From NCBI GenBank assembly GCA_948567375.1, contig OX419755.1, positions 65,724,944-65,788,943 on the forward strand: a stretch of 64,000 nucleotides of DNA, given 5' to 3'. Source of the stretch: Lunularia cruciata (taxonomy: Eukaryota; Streptophyta; Marchantiopsida; Lunulariales; Lunulariaceae). Shown piece after piece: positions 11,746 to 23,782 of the stretch. The position numbers were made by a program, and so were the translations under genes. The number at the start of each line of letters is the position of its first letter. Positions within the stretch are counted from its first letter, which is position 1. The notes beneath the pieces are model-generated. The model searched no databases. It was given only the letters and a program-made list of their open reading frames with translations, and was not told the DNA's origin.

Positions 11746-13929
11746 TAGAAGAATCCTCTTCATCCTCTCTGCAAAATGCTTCTCTCTTTTCATAGGATAT
11801 TTCCTGTTTCTTTAATTTATTCATGCTTAGGTTCACTCTTTACTTATCTCTCCAACTACTCAAGGTAAAACAGGATAAAGAGGTACACAAACATAGTTTC
11901 TTTGTCAAAGATAAAAAGGTAATTTCAATACAATGTCAATAACAAATTTTGAAATATAGAAATGAATGAAAGAACTCTCCAAAGTTTTTTTATCACATGA
12001 CAAGTAATCCCAATATCAACTTATTTTCTTAAAGTAAGATGATGCTTTGATTGCACTTATGCTCATCTTCCTCATCTTTTTTCCTTTCCTTATGCACTAG
12101 ATCAGAACCCTTCTTCTCTTTGGGGCTCTCATAAAAAGCTATATCCTTTTTCATGAATTCTCTTTGTGGAAATATGAGTAACAAACTTGCTCATAAAAGT
12201 CTCTTTGAACCTACCTCCATTTGGGTAAAGAAGATAATAGTGTAATATTTGCAAATTATTCTCCATAATAGAAAATTCAAACAAAGGATCAGCTCGTAGG
12301 GTCCAAGGTAAGATGAATACAATACTTGTCTAGAAAGGAAGACCTCCATGCTCATCAAGTACCTCTAGCTACATAAATTTCATTCAAAATCAATCTGTTT
12401 TGGGTGCCTTATCAAAAATCACTTCCTCCTACTCCTCCTTTCTAGTAGAAAAATAATCTCACAGATACAATCAAGGATTGAAAAATTTTCTTACTATAAA
12501 CCCTCTTTGTCTTGGAGGCTTAATTCTATATCCTCACAACGGCCATTGCAAAAATTCAAAACTAAGTAAGAACTTGTGAAAACTTGTTATTGTGTATGTG
12601 TATATTATGGATTTTATTTATCTAAACTAGATTGTTCTAGGTAAGCTAATTAGATTAGGTGTATATTGATATGTTGGGTGGTAAGGATTCAAGAATTGCA
12701 CTCAAGAACACCTTTAGTTGCATTTGTATTTACTAAGTCTAGTTTTTGCTATGCCTACAAATGTATCACATTATGCTATAATTTGTACTCCCATTTGAAT
12801 TTAGAGAAGTGAAAGGATTCAAAGATTTAAACTGAAAAGCATATAATTTTACAACAAAAATAGAAATACAACTCATAGCCAACCTAACATACTTAGTCTC
12901 AAAACTCATATGGAGTTGCATATTATCCAAATCTCTTTCCTTCATATCCTTTATATTCTCCAAAAACTTATTTTTCTTGATCAGTCTCTAGTAAAATAAG
13001 GTATTTGATATCTAGATTGAATGATACTAAACCTGAAAAAATACTTCAGTCATGTCTTTTAAATCCAATTCATTCATGTCCCAAGTACACTCTTTGATTT
13101 CATCCCATATTATCAAAATTTCTATAACTAGTGAAATTTCTTGTCAATTTGCTTTAGAGTATCCACTCCCCAAGCTCTCTTGCTCTCTAAGGTCTCTTTG
13201 TAGCTCTCCTTTCCTAAGAACAAGTGTGTAATGAACTTCTTGTTTGCTCTTCTCTTAAGGCATTTGGAAGTCCATTTGCATGGAAAATTAACTTTGTAAC
13301 TCATTGTAACTCTTCAGGATGGTACTTGAATGTAACTTTTGGCTGACTCCATTAATTATAATTGATGTTTTCCACTTCTATTTTTCTTGTATTTTGGATT
13401 TGAATGTTTAACCTTGACAAATGAAATTTCTCCAACATTAAAAAGTATGTTATAATACATTAATCCTACATTACAAGAAAAATCAATAATAGACTTCAAT
13501 GTAGTATAGTAATTCGACACTCAACTAACCTTCCTCCACAAGAATGAGAAATAGTGTGCTTTAATGAGCTTACATTAGAAAATTAGCTATAATGAATTAG
13601 AGCAACCAGTGGGTAGAAGTGACTACTAGCTTCTAATAACAACTAAAATAGCTAACACCAAGAGCAAACACAAGCAAATAAAAACATACACCAATTTTAT
13701 GCTTACAAAAAAAGCTAACGAAAGGCTTTATTATTTACTTGAGATGAGTATATATTTACTTCTTGGCAAAGAAAAATATTAACTTTTAACTAAGTTACAC
13801 AATTCCTAAAAAGGTTTGTAAACACCTTGCAACAAGGAATGTCTTATGTGTCTATGAGAAGGTTTTCGAGTATCTTACTATGCTTCTTAGTTCTTGGGAA
13901 GGTCTTAAGTACCTTATAATATTAATTTT

Positions 13930-14010
13930 TGAAACTTCTTAGGTATTTCTAGAGTATATGCTTTTAACTCTCTCTCTCGTAGCCTAACTTATTAGGACTC
14001 CATTTTCTTT
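13930..14010 (-). repeat. Possible trace of an R1 LTR
   Basis: On the minus strand the order of short matches (first 'ggagtcctaataagtta', then 'gagagagag', then 'tactctagaaatacct') resembles the first 100 bases of the R1 LTR. The match is weak and not bounded. Confidence 0.2.
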
Positions 14011-17000
14011 GCATTGACCTAAGCAGGTATAGTTTATGGTGTGCATTATAGGATTAATAGGCTGAATTCTATGACAAAGTTATGTTAAGTAAGGGATTCA
14101 AGTTTGAGTGTTGAGGTTTTCTTGAACTCTTTCAACAAAGAAGTTAGGAATTGTACTTGTACTAATTGACAATTAGTATGAATTGTAAAAATTGTACTTG
14201 TACTACTTGATATCTATACCAAGAATGTTTTGATGCCTATCAAATGACTTACAACAAACCTTTTTTTGATGATAAACCTCTTATGTGTTGTTTATAAAAA
14301 ATATTATTGACAACTAAACAAATATTTCTTCAATCCTCTTACAATTATCATCCTATGAAATGGTTTTTGCATGTAAAAATAGATATGCTTCTAGTTTTCT
14401 TTAATTGCAGCTCTTTTTACTATTGCCTCTCATTGAGTTTGAACTTCTGAAAAAATTAAGAGATGCTCAAAATATTGATATATAACTTATATTTAAATTT
14501 TACTTATTATGTCTTTCACATTTATCAATTATCAAATTAATTATCTAAGTTAACAGAAATTAAAGTGTAAACAACACTCATTTAGCTTTGACCATGAGTG
14601 ATAATTTTAAATTGAACTATCTTGAATGTTATTCTTTTGTTCATTGGACAAAAGAATAATATTGACTAGATTTTGAGTAAGATGTGATATTATAAACTCT
14701 TGTATTTAAGCATGTATAGATGGAGAAATTTGATTTTATGTTAGTTGTTCAAGATGATCTATTTTTTTGGTTATAATAATAATATGGATTTCTCTATTTT
14801 AGTCAGAAGTAAAATATATGGAAAATGGATAAACATAACAAAAATATTATATAAATATAAATATCTCTCTATTTATGAGAGAAAATTAATCTACATAATC
14901 CATTATGTAGTTTGATCCTAGTCATTTCTTAAATATAATCGTATAAAATCTCAAGTCATTTTGATTGTACAAGCTTTGATTGAAATTATCTTCTTTATTT
15001 TTATATTAAAATATGGTAATTATCATATTTAATTTTAAAGACAGAATTTATCTATCTTAAATATAATTACTTTTAATAATGTATTAAAAATAAATATCCA
15101 CTAATTTATTTTATATTATCAGATTTTAATCCACTTTGAATATAATTCATTTATAATTTGATGAATTTATACCTATTTATAATATGATTGTAACATTTTA
15201 TCAAGTTTCTATTTATTATATGTAATTTTTGTATTCTTATCTCATCAAAATATCAATATTTATTTGAGTATCCAAATAGATATGCAAAACTTAAATAGAT
15301 ATAAATATCAATTTTCATTAATAAAAATTTAATTATTTAGTAAGAGTGGTTTTAATAGAGCATATCAATTCAGATATCCAATATAAGTATATGAATATGC
15401 GTGGTATGAATCTCATATATATATGGTGTTGAACGTATGTCTAATATGTTCAATGTATAGGTTCATATTGTCAAAGGTAAATTTCCATTTTCAACGTTTT
15501 AAATTTAGCAATCCTAAAATCCAACAATATGAACAAAATTGTCCAATCTAAAAGAGCATGTACTATTATTAGGTGAACATATAGATAAAAGAAAACGTAC
15601 AAGTTGATATTATAAAGGCTTACAATATACCTCAATATCAATATGAAATCAAACAATCATAAAGATAATTTTTTATATATAAGATTTTATAATGAATGCT
15701 AATTTATACCTGGTTGATATAAACTATAAAGAAAAATATTCACAAGATCTTCCAAATTTATAATGCACGTGGTAAATAACAAACAATTATAACCAGCTGA
15801 CTATCAACAGATATAGATGTTGATAGATATATAAGTTAGACATATATACTCGGGTATATATGATATATAAATTAGACAACTTGTGACCAAGTTGAATAAT
15901 TATAACCAAATGAGGTGATGTATAGAATGATATTTAATTATATGAATATAAAATTTTATAAGGTTTTATAAAAATATTCAGATTATAATATTTCATCTTA
16001 AGTCATGGTTAAGGGAATTTAGAAAGTTAAAAATATTCCATAAGCATTATCTTGAGGAATTATCAAATCATCAAGTCATAGATAGAGCAAAAGTTTAGGC
16101 ATATAGTATTTGCAAACTAGCACCAATAAACTACCTACAAAATTATACACCAAAATCAAAGTGAGTCTAGTTTAACATAAGGAAGCTTTAACTACCTTCA
16201 ATATAATTCTATCACACTCATCGAGGCTGATCGAAGCAAAAAATTACAATTAAAATTAATTAACTAGTACAAAACTAATACATTAGATTAGTTTTGTTGT
16301 TGTTGTTAATTTTTTTGTTTTTAGTTAATTTATTGGTTCTTAATTATAGAATTTTCTATAAATCTCATTTACTTATTTCGCAAGTGTAATTTACTTTCAA
16401 CTTTTTAATAACATATTCTGTATTCTTTTGAGTTATCAACATTGATTCCACTTTATATGTGGTTTTTCTATACTACCCATCCATTTTTTGATATATTTTA
16501 TTAAATTTTTTTATAGAAACTTAATAAATTTGAATTAGTGAAGCTTCCAAAACATTATAACACTTATCTCACTTCTAATATGTACCTTTCCTATCATCTA
16601 CCTTACTACATGAAGATCTTTTCTTATATCTTCTTTACACATGTTTTCATTTGAGATATTTTAAGTGAACAATTGTAAAATTTGATATATATTAAATCAC
16701 ATTATTCTCTTAGAAATGGGATGTTTAGGAAACTCATATAAATAATATGATATCAAAATGTATATCTTTTTAACGAAGAACAAGCTAAACTGTGCTTGTT
16801 TTGTTTTTTTTCTTTGATCTAAGTATGTTCTTATATTCAGATTGTTATCTCAATCAAAATGCTTGTAAATTAAGAGCAGAGTATTAATTATCTTTTTCTT
16901 TCCTTATATATTATTTTAAAGTTGTTTTCTATCAGCATGAATGACTGAGTAAAGGTACGGAACAAATTACAAAATGCAAAAAACTAGAAAGTCACCACCA

Positions 17001-17309
17001 AGAACTCATAAGTTATGACACAGAATTAACTTTCTATGTGATAAATGAAGGATATGTTTTGTAGATTTAAAAATAAAACCCATAATTAAAAACTATTTAT
17101 TAGTTCTTGAGCATGATGCTATGGAATCCGGAATTGTTAAACAAGATACACTAGAGGAAAGAATTAGATATATCTCATTTCTCTATAATTATTAAAATTA
17201 TACTGAATTTTAATGGTTTTGGTTTCATTCGATGCAAGATTGAAGAGGCTTCCGATCTGAAGTGCATGAAAAACACACTACTGTGTATGAAGAAGTTAAT
17301 AAGCAAGGA

Positions 17310-17373
17310 ACCAAATGTTTACATTATCATTTGACTTATGGATTTGGAGCCAAATTATTACTGCGGACCCTTT
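17310..17373 (+). pseudogene. Coding-like fragment left of the R1-a insertion
   Basis: In one forward frame this flank reads as ordinary protein-like sequence and is interrupted exactly by R1-a. If the element and one copy of CTTT are ignored, the same frame continues at 23,021 for about 20 more codons before a stop. This suggests R1-a landed in an exon fragment or an old pseudogene. I do not recognise the protein. Confidence 0.25.
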
Positions 17374-17796
17374 TGTAACAATATGGAGTTTAGTGACGAC
17401 GTTAGTCGGGCTTACGAAGTAGAGAATAAGCCAAAATAGCCTAGAATATTCTAGAAGCATCTAATAAGCTTCTTAGGAAGCTTCCCAACTAGTTAACTTG
17501 CGCCCTAAGCAGGTAGCTTCTAGAAGGAAGCTTCTAGAAGCTTCTAACTAGCTTAGCTTGCACGCCAAGTAGGCGGCTTCTAGAAGGAAGCTTCTTGAGA
17601 AGCTTCCTAGTTAACTTGACTTGCACTCCAAGAAAGCGGCTCAAGGAAGCTTCTTGAGAAGCGTCAAAGGTCTTGTATGCTACCTATAAATACCAAGGCC
17701 GAAGCTCATGCTAGGCATTCGGAGTTTTCCCTCATTCAAGTGTCCCAATGTGAGTTTCCATTCTCCTATTTCTCTCCTCGGTTTCGGTCTTTTACA
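17374..17796 (+). repeat. R1-a 5' LTR
   Basis: Starts TGTAACAATATGG and ends GGTCTTTTACA, immediately followed by the primer-binding site. It contains a block dense in TTCTAGAAGC and GAAGCTTC motifs (about 17,450-17,670), then TATAAATA at 17,685-17,692. Differences from the 3' LTR include a G/A at the 'cttacgaagt' site and an A/G in 'cacgccaagt', both of CpG-deamination type. Confidence 0.95.
17515..17692 (+). promoter_or_regulatory. Heat-shock-element array and TATA box in the R1 LTR
   Basis: The block contains GAAGCTTCTAGAAGCTTC at 17,527-17,544. These are four perfect alternating GAA/TTC units with 2-nt spacers, the binding site for trimeric heat-shock factor (nGAAnnTTCnnGAAn). Adjacent TTCTAGAA and GAAGCTTC pairs recur to about 17,665, and a TATAAATA box follows at 17,685-17,692. 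The same array is in the 3' LTR (22,747-22,764) and in the solo LTR R1-d (53,078-53,095). The motif is seen directly. Heat-inducible transcription is inferred by analogy with heat-activated plant retrotransposons whose LTRs carry such sites. Confidence 0.6.
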
Positions 17797-17797
17797 T

Positions 17798-17808
17798 TGG
17801 TATCAGAG
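17798..17808 (+). other. Primer-binding site, initiator tRNA-Met type
   Basis: TGGTATCAGAG begins 1 nt after the 5' LTR. It is complementary to the 3' end of plant initiator tRNA-Met, the usual primer for minus-strand synthesis in many plant gypsy elements. Confidence 0.9.
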
Positions 17809-18067
17809 AAGGAATGGGATGGATGGAATTTATGGACCACCAAATCCACTTCCGCCAAACCATTGGGACTTTCATGTCCAGATATTACCAAAGCATCGTT
17901 TCACACAATTCATCACCTCACGCTTTGGGCAAGACTTTCTACATATGATCACCGTGTCAGAGGAACCCTTGATACTTCCAGTTGTAACTTATGGAGAACG
18001 GTGGACGTGTTGTATCTATGTGTTAATCAACTAGATAAATTGAGAGTTGTGGAATAGAGTAGTAGCG

Positions 18068-18967
18068 ATGGCGGCAATACCGGATGTTATCCTTGCAATG
18101 CAACAACAAATCGAGCATCTTACTCGATTGTTGGATGAACGAGACCAGCAACAACGAGAATAGATAGACAGAGCGCCAGTTCGAGATGGAGAAGATCGCA
18201 TTCGATTTCCAAAACCCAAGGTGTTTGAAGGCAAGAATCTTCCAGGCATAGTGGAGAATTTTGTGTTTGACTGTGAACGTTACTTTGAAGCCACCAATCT
18301 TCAAGACGAGCGGAAACAAATTCTCTTGGCTTCTAGCCAGTTGGATGGCGTGGCAAAACTTTGGTGGCGATTTCGAGTAGAAAGAGCTGAACGACAAATT
18401 GTTACACCGATTTTGACATGGGCAGAATTCAAGGATGCAATACTTGGTCGATTTCAGACTATAAATGCCACCCGAGCTGCACGAGATAAATTGGCGGAGT
18501 TGAGGCAAATTGGCTCAGTGAGAAGCTACATCACACAAGTTCAGAATATCATCATGCAAATTCCAGATATCCAAGAAGGTGAAGTTCTGGATCGATTTGT
18601 GCGAGGATTAAAGTCACGAACCAGATTGGAGGTGACCATGCGAGAGCCACAGAACGTAGAAGAAGCCATGCAATTGGCTGAGCGTTTTGATTCCTTAGTT
18701 GCAACAACTTGGTCTCGACCTTGACCTACACAAAACCTACCCGTACCACGAGTGGAAGAACCGGTACCAATGGAGATTGATGCTATCCAGCGAAGACCAC
18801 TTGGCACAGCAGATAGAGAAAGATTACGACAAAATGGAGGTTGTTTTTATTGTCGCCAGTTGGGGCATTGCATTGCTGAATGTCCACTCAAGAATGGACG
18901 ACCTCGACAAGTTGCCCAAGTGGAGGTTGTGGAGCGGAATGATCCGGGAAACGAGGAATCCCAGTAG
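18068..18967 (+). pseudogene. R1-a gag (capsid/nucleocapsid), interrupted
   Basis: The frame opens at the ATG at 18,068. After about 31 codons it meets a TAG at 18,161, then runs through the retrotransposon Gag domain (about 18,200-18,700; landmarks are the LWWRFR motif near 18,360 and the RDKLAELRQ motif near 18,483). A TGA at 18,722 interrupts it, and a single CCHC zinc knuckle follows at about 18,840-18,882 (C-x2-C-x4-H-x4-C). Both stops are one C-to-T change from sense codons (CAG or CGA types). The frame ends at TAG 18,965. The pol frame is offset from here and reads upstream past this point, so gag and pol were probably one continuous frame broken by a 1-nt indel. Confidence 0.85.
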
Positions 18968-21270
18968 GAGATTTCGAGCCACCTACTGGGAGCTTGATTA
19001 GTTCCAATGGGATTGAAGGCTCGACCTATGCAAGTTTGCTTCACTTGCAAGGTATGATATCTAATCGGGGTTGTAGAATTTTGGTTGATTCTGGAAGTTC
19101 AGAGAATTGCATGTCTATGCAAGTAGCAAAGGAATTGGGTATTCCTATCAAGCCAGTGATTGGAAGTAGTTTGATGATGGCGGATGGTAGAAAGGGTTCT
19201 ACATTCCGCACCTTGCATCCCGTTACCTTCAAGATTGGGAAGGAGTATTTGGAGTGTATGAGGTTTGTAGTGGCACCTCTACACTATGATATCATTCTAG
19301 GTCTACCTTGGCTTGAATGTCATAAGGTTCAATTTGATTGGACCCAACACCAAATTCAAGTACAACACCAAGGTAGGAATTTCCGATTAGGTTGTCTGGC
19401 ACCTCTGAGTAAGACACCTAAGAATAGTCAGTCCCAAGATGGGAAGTTTGTCGAGAAGGTAGCCATAGAGCGAATCTGGAAGGGAGATGAGTCCCAAGAT
19501 GGGAAGTTTGCCAGGAAGGCAACCATGGAGCAAGCTTGGAAGAGAGATGAGTCCCTAGAAGGGAAGTTTGTGAATGAAGCAGCCATAGAGCAAGCTTTGG
19601 AGGACGATAAGTCTGTATTCGCGGTGTGGATCAAGCCGATTGCACAAGAACAATCTGAGGAGGGCCAAGTGCCGCATCAAGCAATGGTTGATCGGATAGT
19701 TCAGGAGTTTGTAGATGTATTTCCGGATGATCTGCCAAAGGGATTACCCTCCGATCGAGGTATGCCCTTCAAGATCGAGTTATTGCCAGGGAGTACTCCA
19801 GTGAGTAGACCAATCTATCGGCTCTCACCAAAGGAGTTGGAGGAGTTGCGAACAACACTTACAGAGTTGTTGGAGAAGGATTTCATACGACATAGTACCT
19901 CTCCGTGGGGAGCACCGGTACTATTTGTTCCAAAGAAGGATGGAGGACTTTGTTTCTGTATTGATTACCGTGGGCTCAATAAGCAAACCGTGAAGAATGC
20001 ATATCCCTTGCCTCGGATCGATGACCTGCTTGATCAACTAAGTGGAGCACGCTACTTTTCCAAGCTGGATCTTCGTAGCGGCTATTGGCAAATTCCTATT
20101 GAAGGAGAAGACGTGCAAAAGACTGCTTTTCGCACAAGGTATGGACATTTTGAGTGGAGAGTTCTACCTTTCGGACTCACTAATGCTCCAGCAGTCTTCA
20201 TGGATCAGATGCATCGAGTGTTGGAGGGACTATTGGATCGGTCCGTGGTGGTGTTCTTAGATGATATCTTAATCTATAGCAGGACAGAGGCAGAACATGT
20301 GAATCATGTGCGAGAAGTCCTAAGACGACTACGACAGTGGAAATTCTACTGCAAGAAGTCAAAGTGTGCTTTTTGGCAGAAGGAGGTTACCTTCTTGGGT
20401 CATAAGATCTCATCAGAGGGGATCAAGATGGAAGAAGAGAAGATCAAGGCCATTACTGATTGGCCTACCCCGAAGGATGCTACAGAAGTACGAGCATTCA
20501 ATGGACTGGCCAGTTTTTACCGACGGTTCATCCACTATTATGCTCACGTGGCTGCACCATTGACTGACCTCTTGGGAAAGAACTCGAGCTTCCAGTGGAC
20601 CACCAAGCATGAAGAAGCATTCCAGAAGTTAAAGCATATGGTGTCTTCAAGACCTATTCTTCAACCATATGATCCTCAACTACCTTGTGTGGTTGATTTT
20701 GATGCTTCTAACTTTGCAATTGGAGCTGTGTTGCAACAAGAATTTCCAGATGGACTACATCCGATTGCCTTTGTGTCTCGCCGACTAAATACAGCGGAAA
20801 GAAATTACTCTGCTCGAGATCGGGAACAACTTGCAATGGTATATGCCACCAAGGTATGGAGGCATTATCTCTTGGGGAAACAAGTGATCATGCGAACTGA
20901 TCACAAGCCATTGTTGCAGACCTTACACTTGGAGCACATGAAGAGCCGGCATCATCGATGGGAAGAGCAACTCCAATTGTTTGACATCAAACTTGAGTAC
21001 AAACCAGGTCGGTTCCATGTCATTCCCGATGCTCTATCACGACGACCTGATTTGAAGGATCTTCCTTTCATCACGGCGGCAATTACAACGGTGTCCATTG
21101 ACCCTAAGGTCCACAATGAGTTTCAATCAGCTTTACGACAAGATCCCTTTTTCCAAATGGTACACGGTCGTCTAACAGCATGTGACAAGGAGTACAACAC
21201 CTTCTCCTTCAAGGAAGGCCTTTTATTCCATGCAGACCAGATCTATGTTCCAGCCAAAGGTGATCTTTGA
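18961..21270 (+). pseudogene. R1-a pol, first part: protease, reverse transcriptase, RNase H
   Basis: In this frame the aspartic protease active-site motif DSGS lies at 19,087-19,098. The RT follows (about 19,780-20,430), with the FLDD catalytic motif at 20,254-20,265 and the LPFGLTNAP block just upstream. RNase H spans about 20,690-21,050 (VVDFDAS motif, TDHKPLL motif). Between protease and RT a segment with three imperfect copies of a short SQDGKF/EGKF-type unit (19,420-19,600) is a linker peculiar to this element. Translation stops at TGA 21,268, a probable CGA-to-TGA change, since the same frame resumes at once. An ATG exists at 18,994, but the open frame reaches at least to 18,961, consistent with fusion to gag. 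Confidence 0.9.
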
Positions 21271-21273
21271 CTT

Positions 21274-22659
21274 GTGCGCCTTCAAGAAGCCCATGATTTA
21301 CCAATAGCTGGTCACATGGGAGTGGACAAGACCTTGGGCACCCTCCAACGCCAATGGTGGTGGCCCAACATGACACGAGATGTTCGAGACTTTGTCCGAT
21401 CATGTGAGAGTTGCCAACGGAACAAGGCCAGCAACCAGAAGCCGAGTGGACTCCTTCAACCACTCGCCATTCCATCCGCTCGTTGGGAGCATGTGAGCTT
21501 GGATCTCATCACATCCTTGCCAAAGACAAAACAAGGACACACCGCCATCGTGGTATTTGTGGATAAGCTTAGTAAGCAAATCCACTTGGCACCAACCTGT
21601 GATACCGTGGATGCTCCAACCTTAGCACAAATCTACTTTGACAATGTCTTCAAGCATCATGGCATGCCACACGTACTCATCTCCGACCGTGATCCTCGCT
21701 TTACCGGGAAGTTTTGGCAAGCACTCTTTCAGATACTCGGCACCAAGCTTGCTTTGTCCACGGCCTATCATCCTCAAACTGATGGACAAACTAAACGCGC
21801 CAATCGTACATTGGAGGATATGTTGCGGGCCTTTGTCAATGTCCACCATACCAACTCGGATGAATGTCTTGCAGCTGTAGAATTTGCCTACAACAACTCC
21901 AAACAGGCAAGCACTAGATTTTCTCCCTTCTTTCTCAATTTTGGCCAAGATCCGCTTGTTCCAGATTCTCTTCTTGCTCCCCCTCCCTCTCAGGTTCCTC
22001 ATACTTCTACATTCTTGACCACTATATCCCGCTCTCTCCAACAAGCCAAGTCTCACCTCCTTGTTGCTCAGAATCGCCAAAAACAATATGCAGACCATCA
22101 TCGTCGTGATCTCACCTTTGAAGTTGGTGATAAAGTCATGCTATCCTCTAGTAACCTCCCTCTCCCACTTGATACCCAAGTTCGTAAACTTGCTCCTAAT
22201 TGGATAGGACCCTTTGATATCACCCATATTATCTCTCCTGTTGCTTATCATCTTGCCTTACCTTGTCACATGCGTATCCATCCTGTCTTTCATGTTTCCA
22301 AGTTGAAACCCTTTGTTTCTAACCCTTCTTCCTTTTCCTCTCGAGTCCAACCTCCCCCTCTTCCTATCCCTATCAATGATCATGAGGAGTACGAAGTTGA
22401 TCGTATCCTTGCGCGTCGCCATATTCAACAAGGCCGTCGCCAACACACGGAGTACAAGGTCCTTTGGAAAGGGTATCCCCTTCATGATGCCACATGGGAA
22501 CCTCTTTCTCACCTCCAGAATGCACAGATGGCCATCAAGGAATTTGAAGCTTCACTGGCGACGAGGACGTCACCAACTAGCGGCGGGGGAATATGTAACA
22601 ATATGGAGTTTAGTGACGACGTTAGTCGGGCTTACAAAGTAGAGAATAAGCCAAAATAG
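21274..22659 (+). pseudogene. R1-a pol, second part: integrase and chromodomain
   Basis: This continues the pol frame after one stop codon. The HHCC zinc-binding region lies at about 21,290-21,430 (H..H..CESC). The DDE catalytic core spans 21,490-21,830, with Asp in SLDLI, Asp in ISDRDPRF and Glu in RTLEDML. A chromodomain follows at about 22,385-22,550, with the conserved pattern YEVDRIL...YKVLWKGY...TWEP. Chromodomains steer integration towards particular chromatin marks and define the chromovirus clade. The frame runs 66 nt into the 3' LTR before stopping. The domains themselves look undamaged here. Confidence 0.9.
22582..22591 (+). other. Polypurine tract of R1-a
   Basis: GGCGGGGGAA lies 2 nt before the 3' LTR and is the expected plus-strand primer. 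Confidence 0.75.
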
Positions 22660-23016
22660 CCTAGAATATTCTAGAAGCATCTAATAAGCTTCTTAGGAAG
22701 CTTCCCAACTAGTTAACTTGCGCCCTAAGCAGGTAGCTTCTAGAAGGAAGCTTCTAGAAGCTTCTAACTAGCTTAGCTTGCACGCCGAGTAGGCGGCTTC
22801 TAGAAGGAAGCTTCTTGAGAAGCTTCCTAGTTAACTTGACTTGCACTCCAAGAAAGCGGCTCAAGGAAGCTTCTTGAGAAGCTTCAAAGGTCTTGTATGC
22901 TACCTATAAATACCAAGGCCGAAGCTCATGCTAGGCATTCGGAGTTTTCCTTCATTCAAGTGTCCCAATGTGAGTTTCCATTCTCCTATTTCTCTCCTCG
23001 GTTTCGGTCTTTTACA
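22594..23016 (+). repeat. R1-a 3' LTR
   Basis: Same length as the 5' LTR with about four substitutions, starting TGTAACAATATGG. The heat-shock-like core is at 22,747-22,764 and TATAAATA at 22,905-22,912. Confidence 0.95.
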
Positions 23017-23721
23017 CTTTGATCCTCAAATATAATAGTTATACTCTAGAATTACGGAGGGAGGTACCTCAGTTAATGGTGACATCTTCCTAGCACCTGG
23101 TATTTGATCCATAGGATAATACTTGCCGAAGATGATGGTACTCCTCAAGTTAGAAATCTATCACTGGAATAATAAAGAGATTCAATCATTTAGAACTTGA
23201 AATAATTTAGTATCTAAGGCTTTTAATCTTTTGCAAAGGATTATTGCTCGTTTAAGCTATATACTCTCTTTGGAAATCATTTCAATTTTACTTGGTTATC
23301 AAGGTATTCTTAGCTTATATCAACTTATTTGTTAGAAGAATAAGATTTTTCCTAGATGATTTTGAATGATCAATATCACTTTCTCTATAGAAGGTTTTGG
23401 CTAGGGAAAGTCCATTTTTAATCTTTTTTTACTCTCTTGCAATATCGAGTGCATATAGATTATTCAAGTAGATAGCTTGATTATACAAGTTACCTTGTGT
23501 CCTTTTATAGATGAGAGGACTATCTGACTTCATTTGGAGTGGGATGTGTTCTTTGTGATGGTACAAATAAGAACATATCTTTATAGTGGATTGGAGAAAG
23601 AATATTATGTCTCTTTTAAAAAAGGTTTATATATGATATGGGGCTATTCGGGAGAGTTGGGAATGTAATATCTAGAAAAGTTTTCTATATGATCTAGGAC
23701 CATCTGTGAAATTTTGGAATG

Positions 23722-23723
<2 letters not shown>

Positions 23724-23778
<55 letters not shown>
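23724..23778 (+). repeat. (AT)n microsatellite, about 27 units
   Basis: An uninterrupted run of AT dinucleotides. Confidence 0.98.

Positions 23779-23782
<4 letters not shown>

Larger units (their letters stand above)
10807..17373. other. AT-rich intergenic DNA
   Basis: Long AT-rich stretch with only short frames. A pyrimidine- and CAACT-rich low-complexity block lies at 11,540-11,745 and a possible R1 LTR trace near 13,930-14,010. I see no gene. Confidence 0.45.
17374..23016 (+). mobile_element. Full-length Ty3/gypsy chromovirus R1-a
   Basis: The element has 423-bp LTRs (17,374-17,796 and 22,594-23,016) that begin TGTAACA and end TTTTACA. I count about four differences between them, so the insertion is recent. 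CTTT flanks both ends (17,370-17,373 and 23,017-23,020). This could be a 4-bp target duplication or a 5-bp one with a change. Between the LTRs are a primer-binding site, Gag, protease, RT, RNase H, integrase with chromodomain and a polypurine tract, in the order typical of chromoviruses. The frame is broken by three in-frame stops (18,161, 18,722, 21,268) and one frameshift near 18,950-18,966, so this copy cannot make an intact polyprotein. Its young LTRs imply that it moved with proteins supplied in trans or decayed quickly. Confidence 0.95.

Noticed and set aside
18023..18508. Long antisense frames over R1 gag and pol (also 21,622-22,101, 19,428-19,634)
   Set aside because: They are mirror frames of a strong sense coding region with clear domains and have no motifs of their own.
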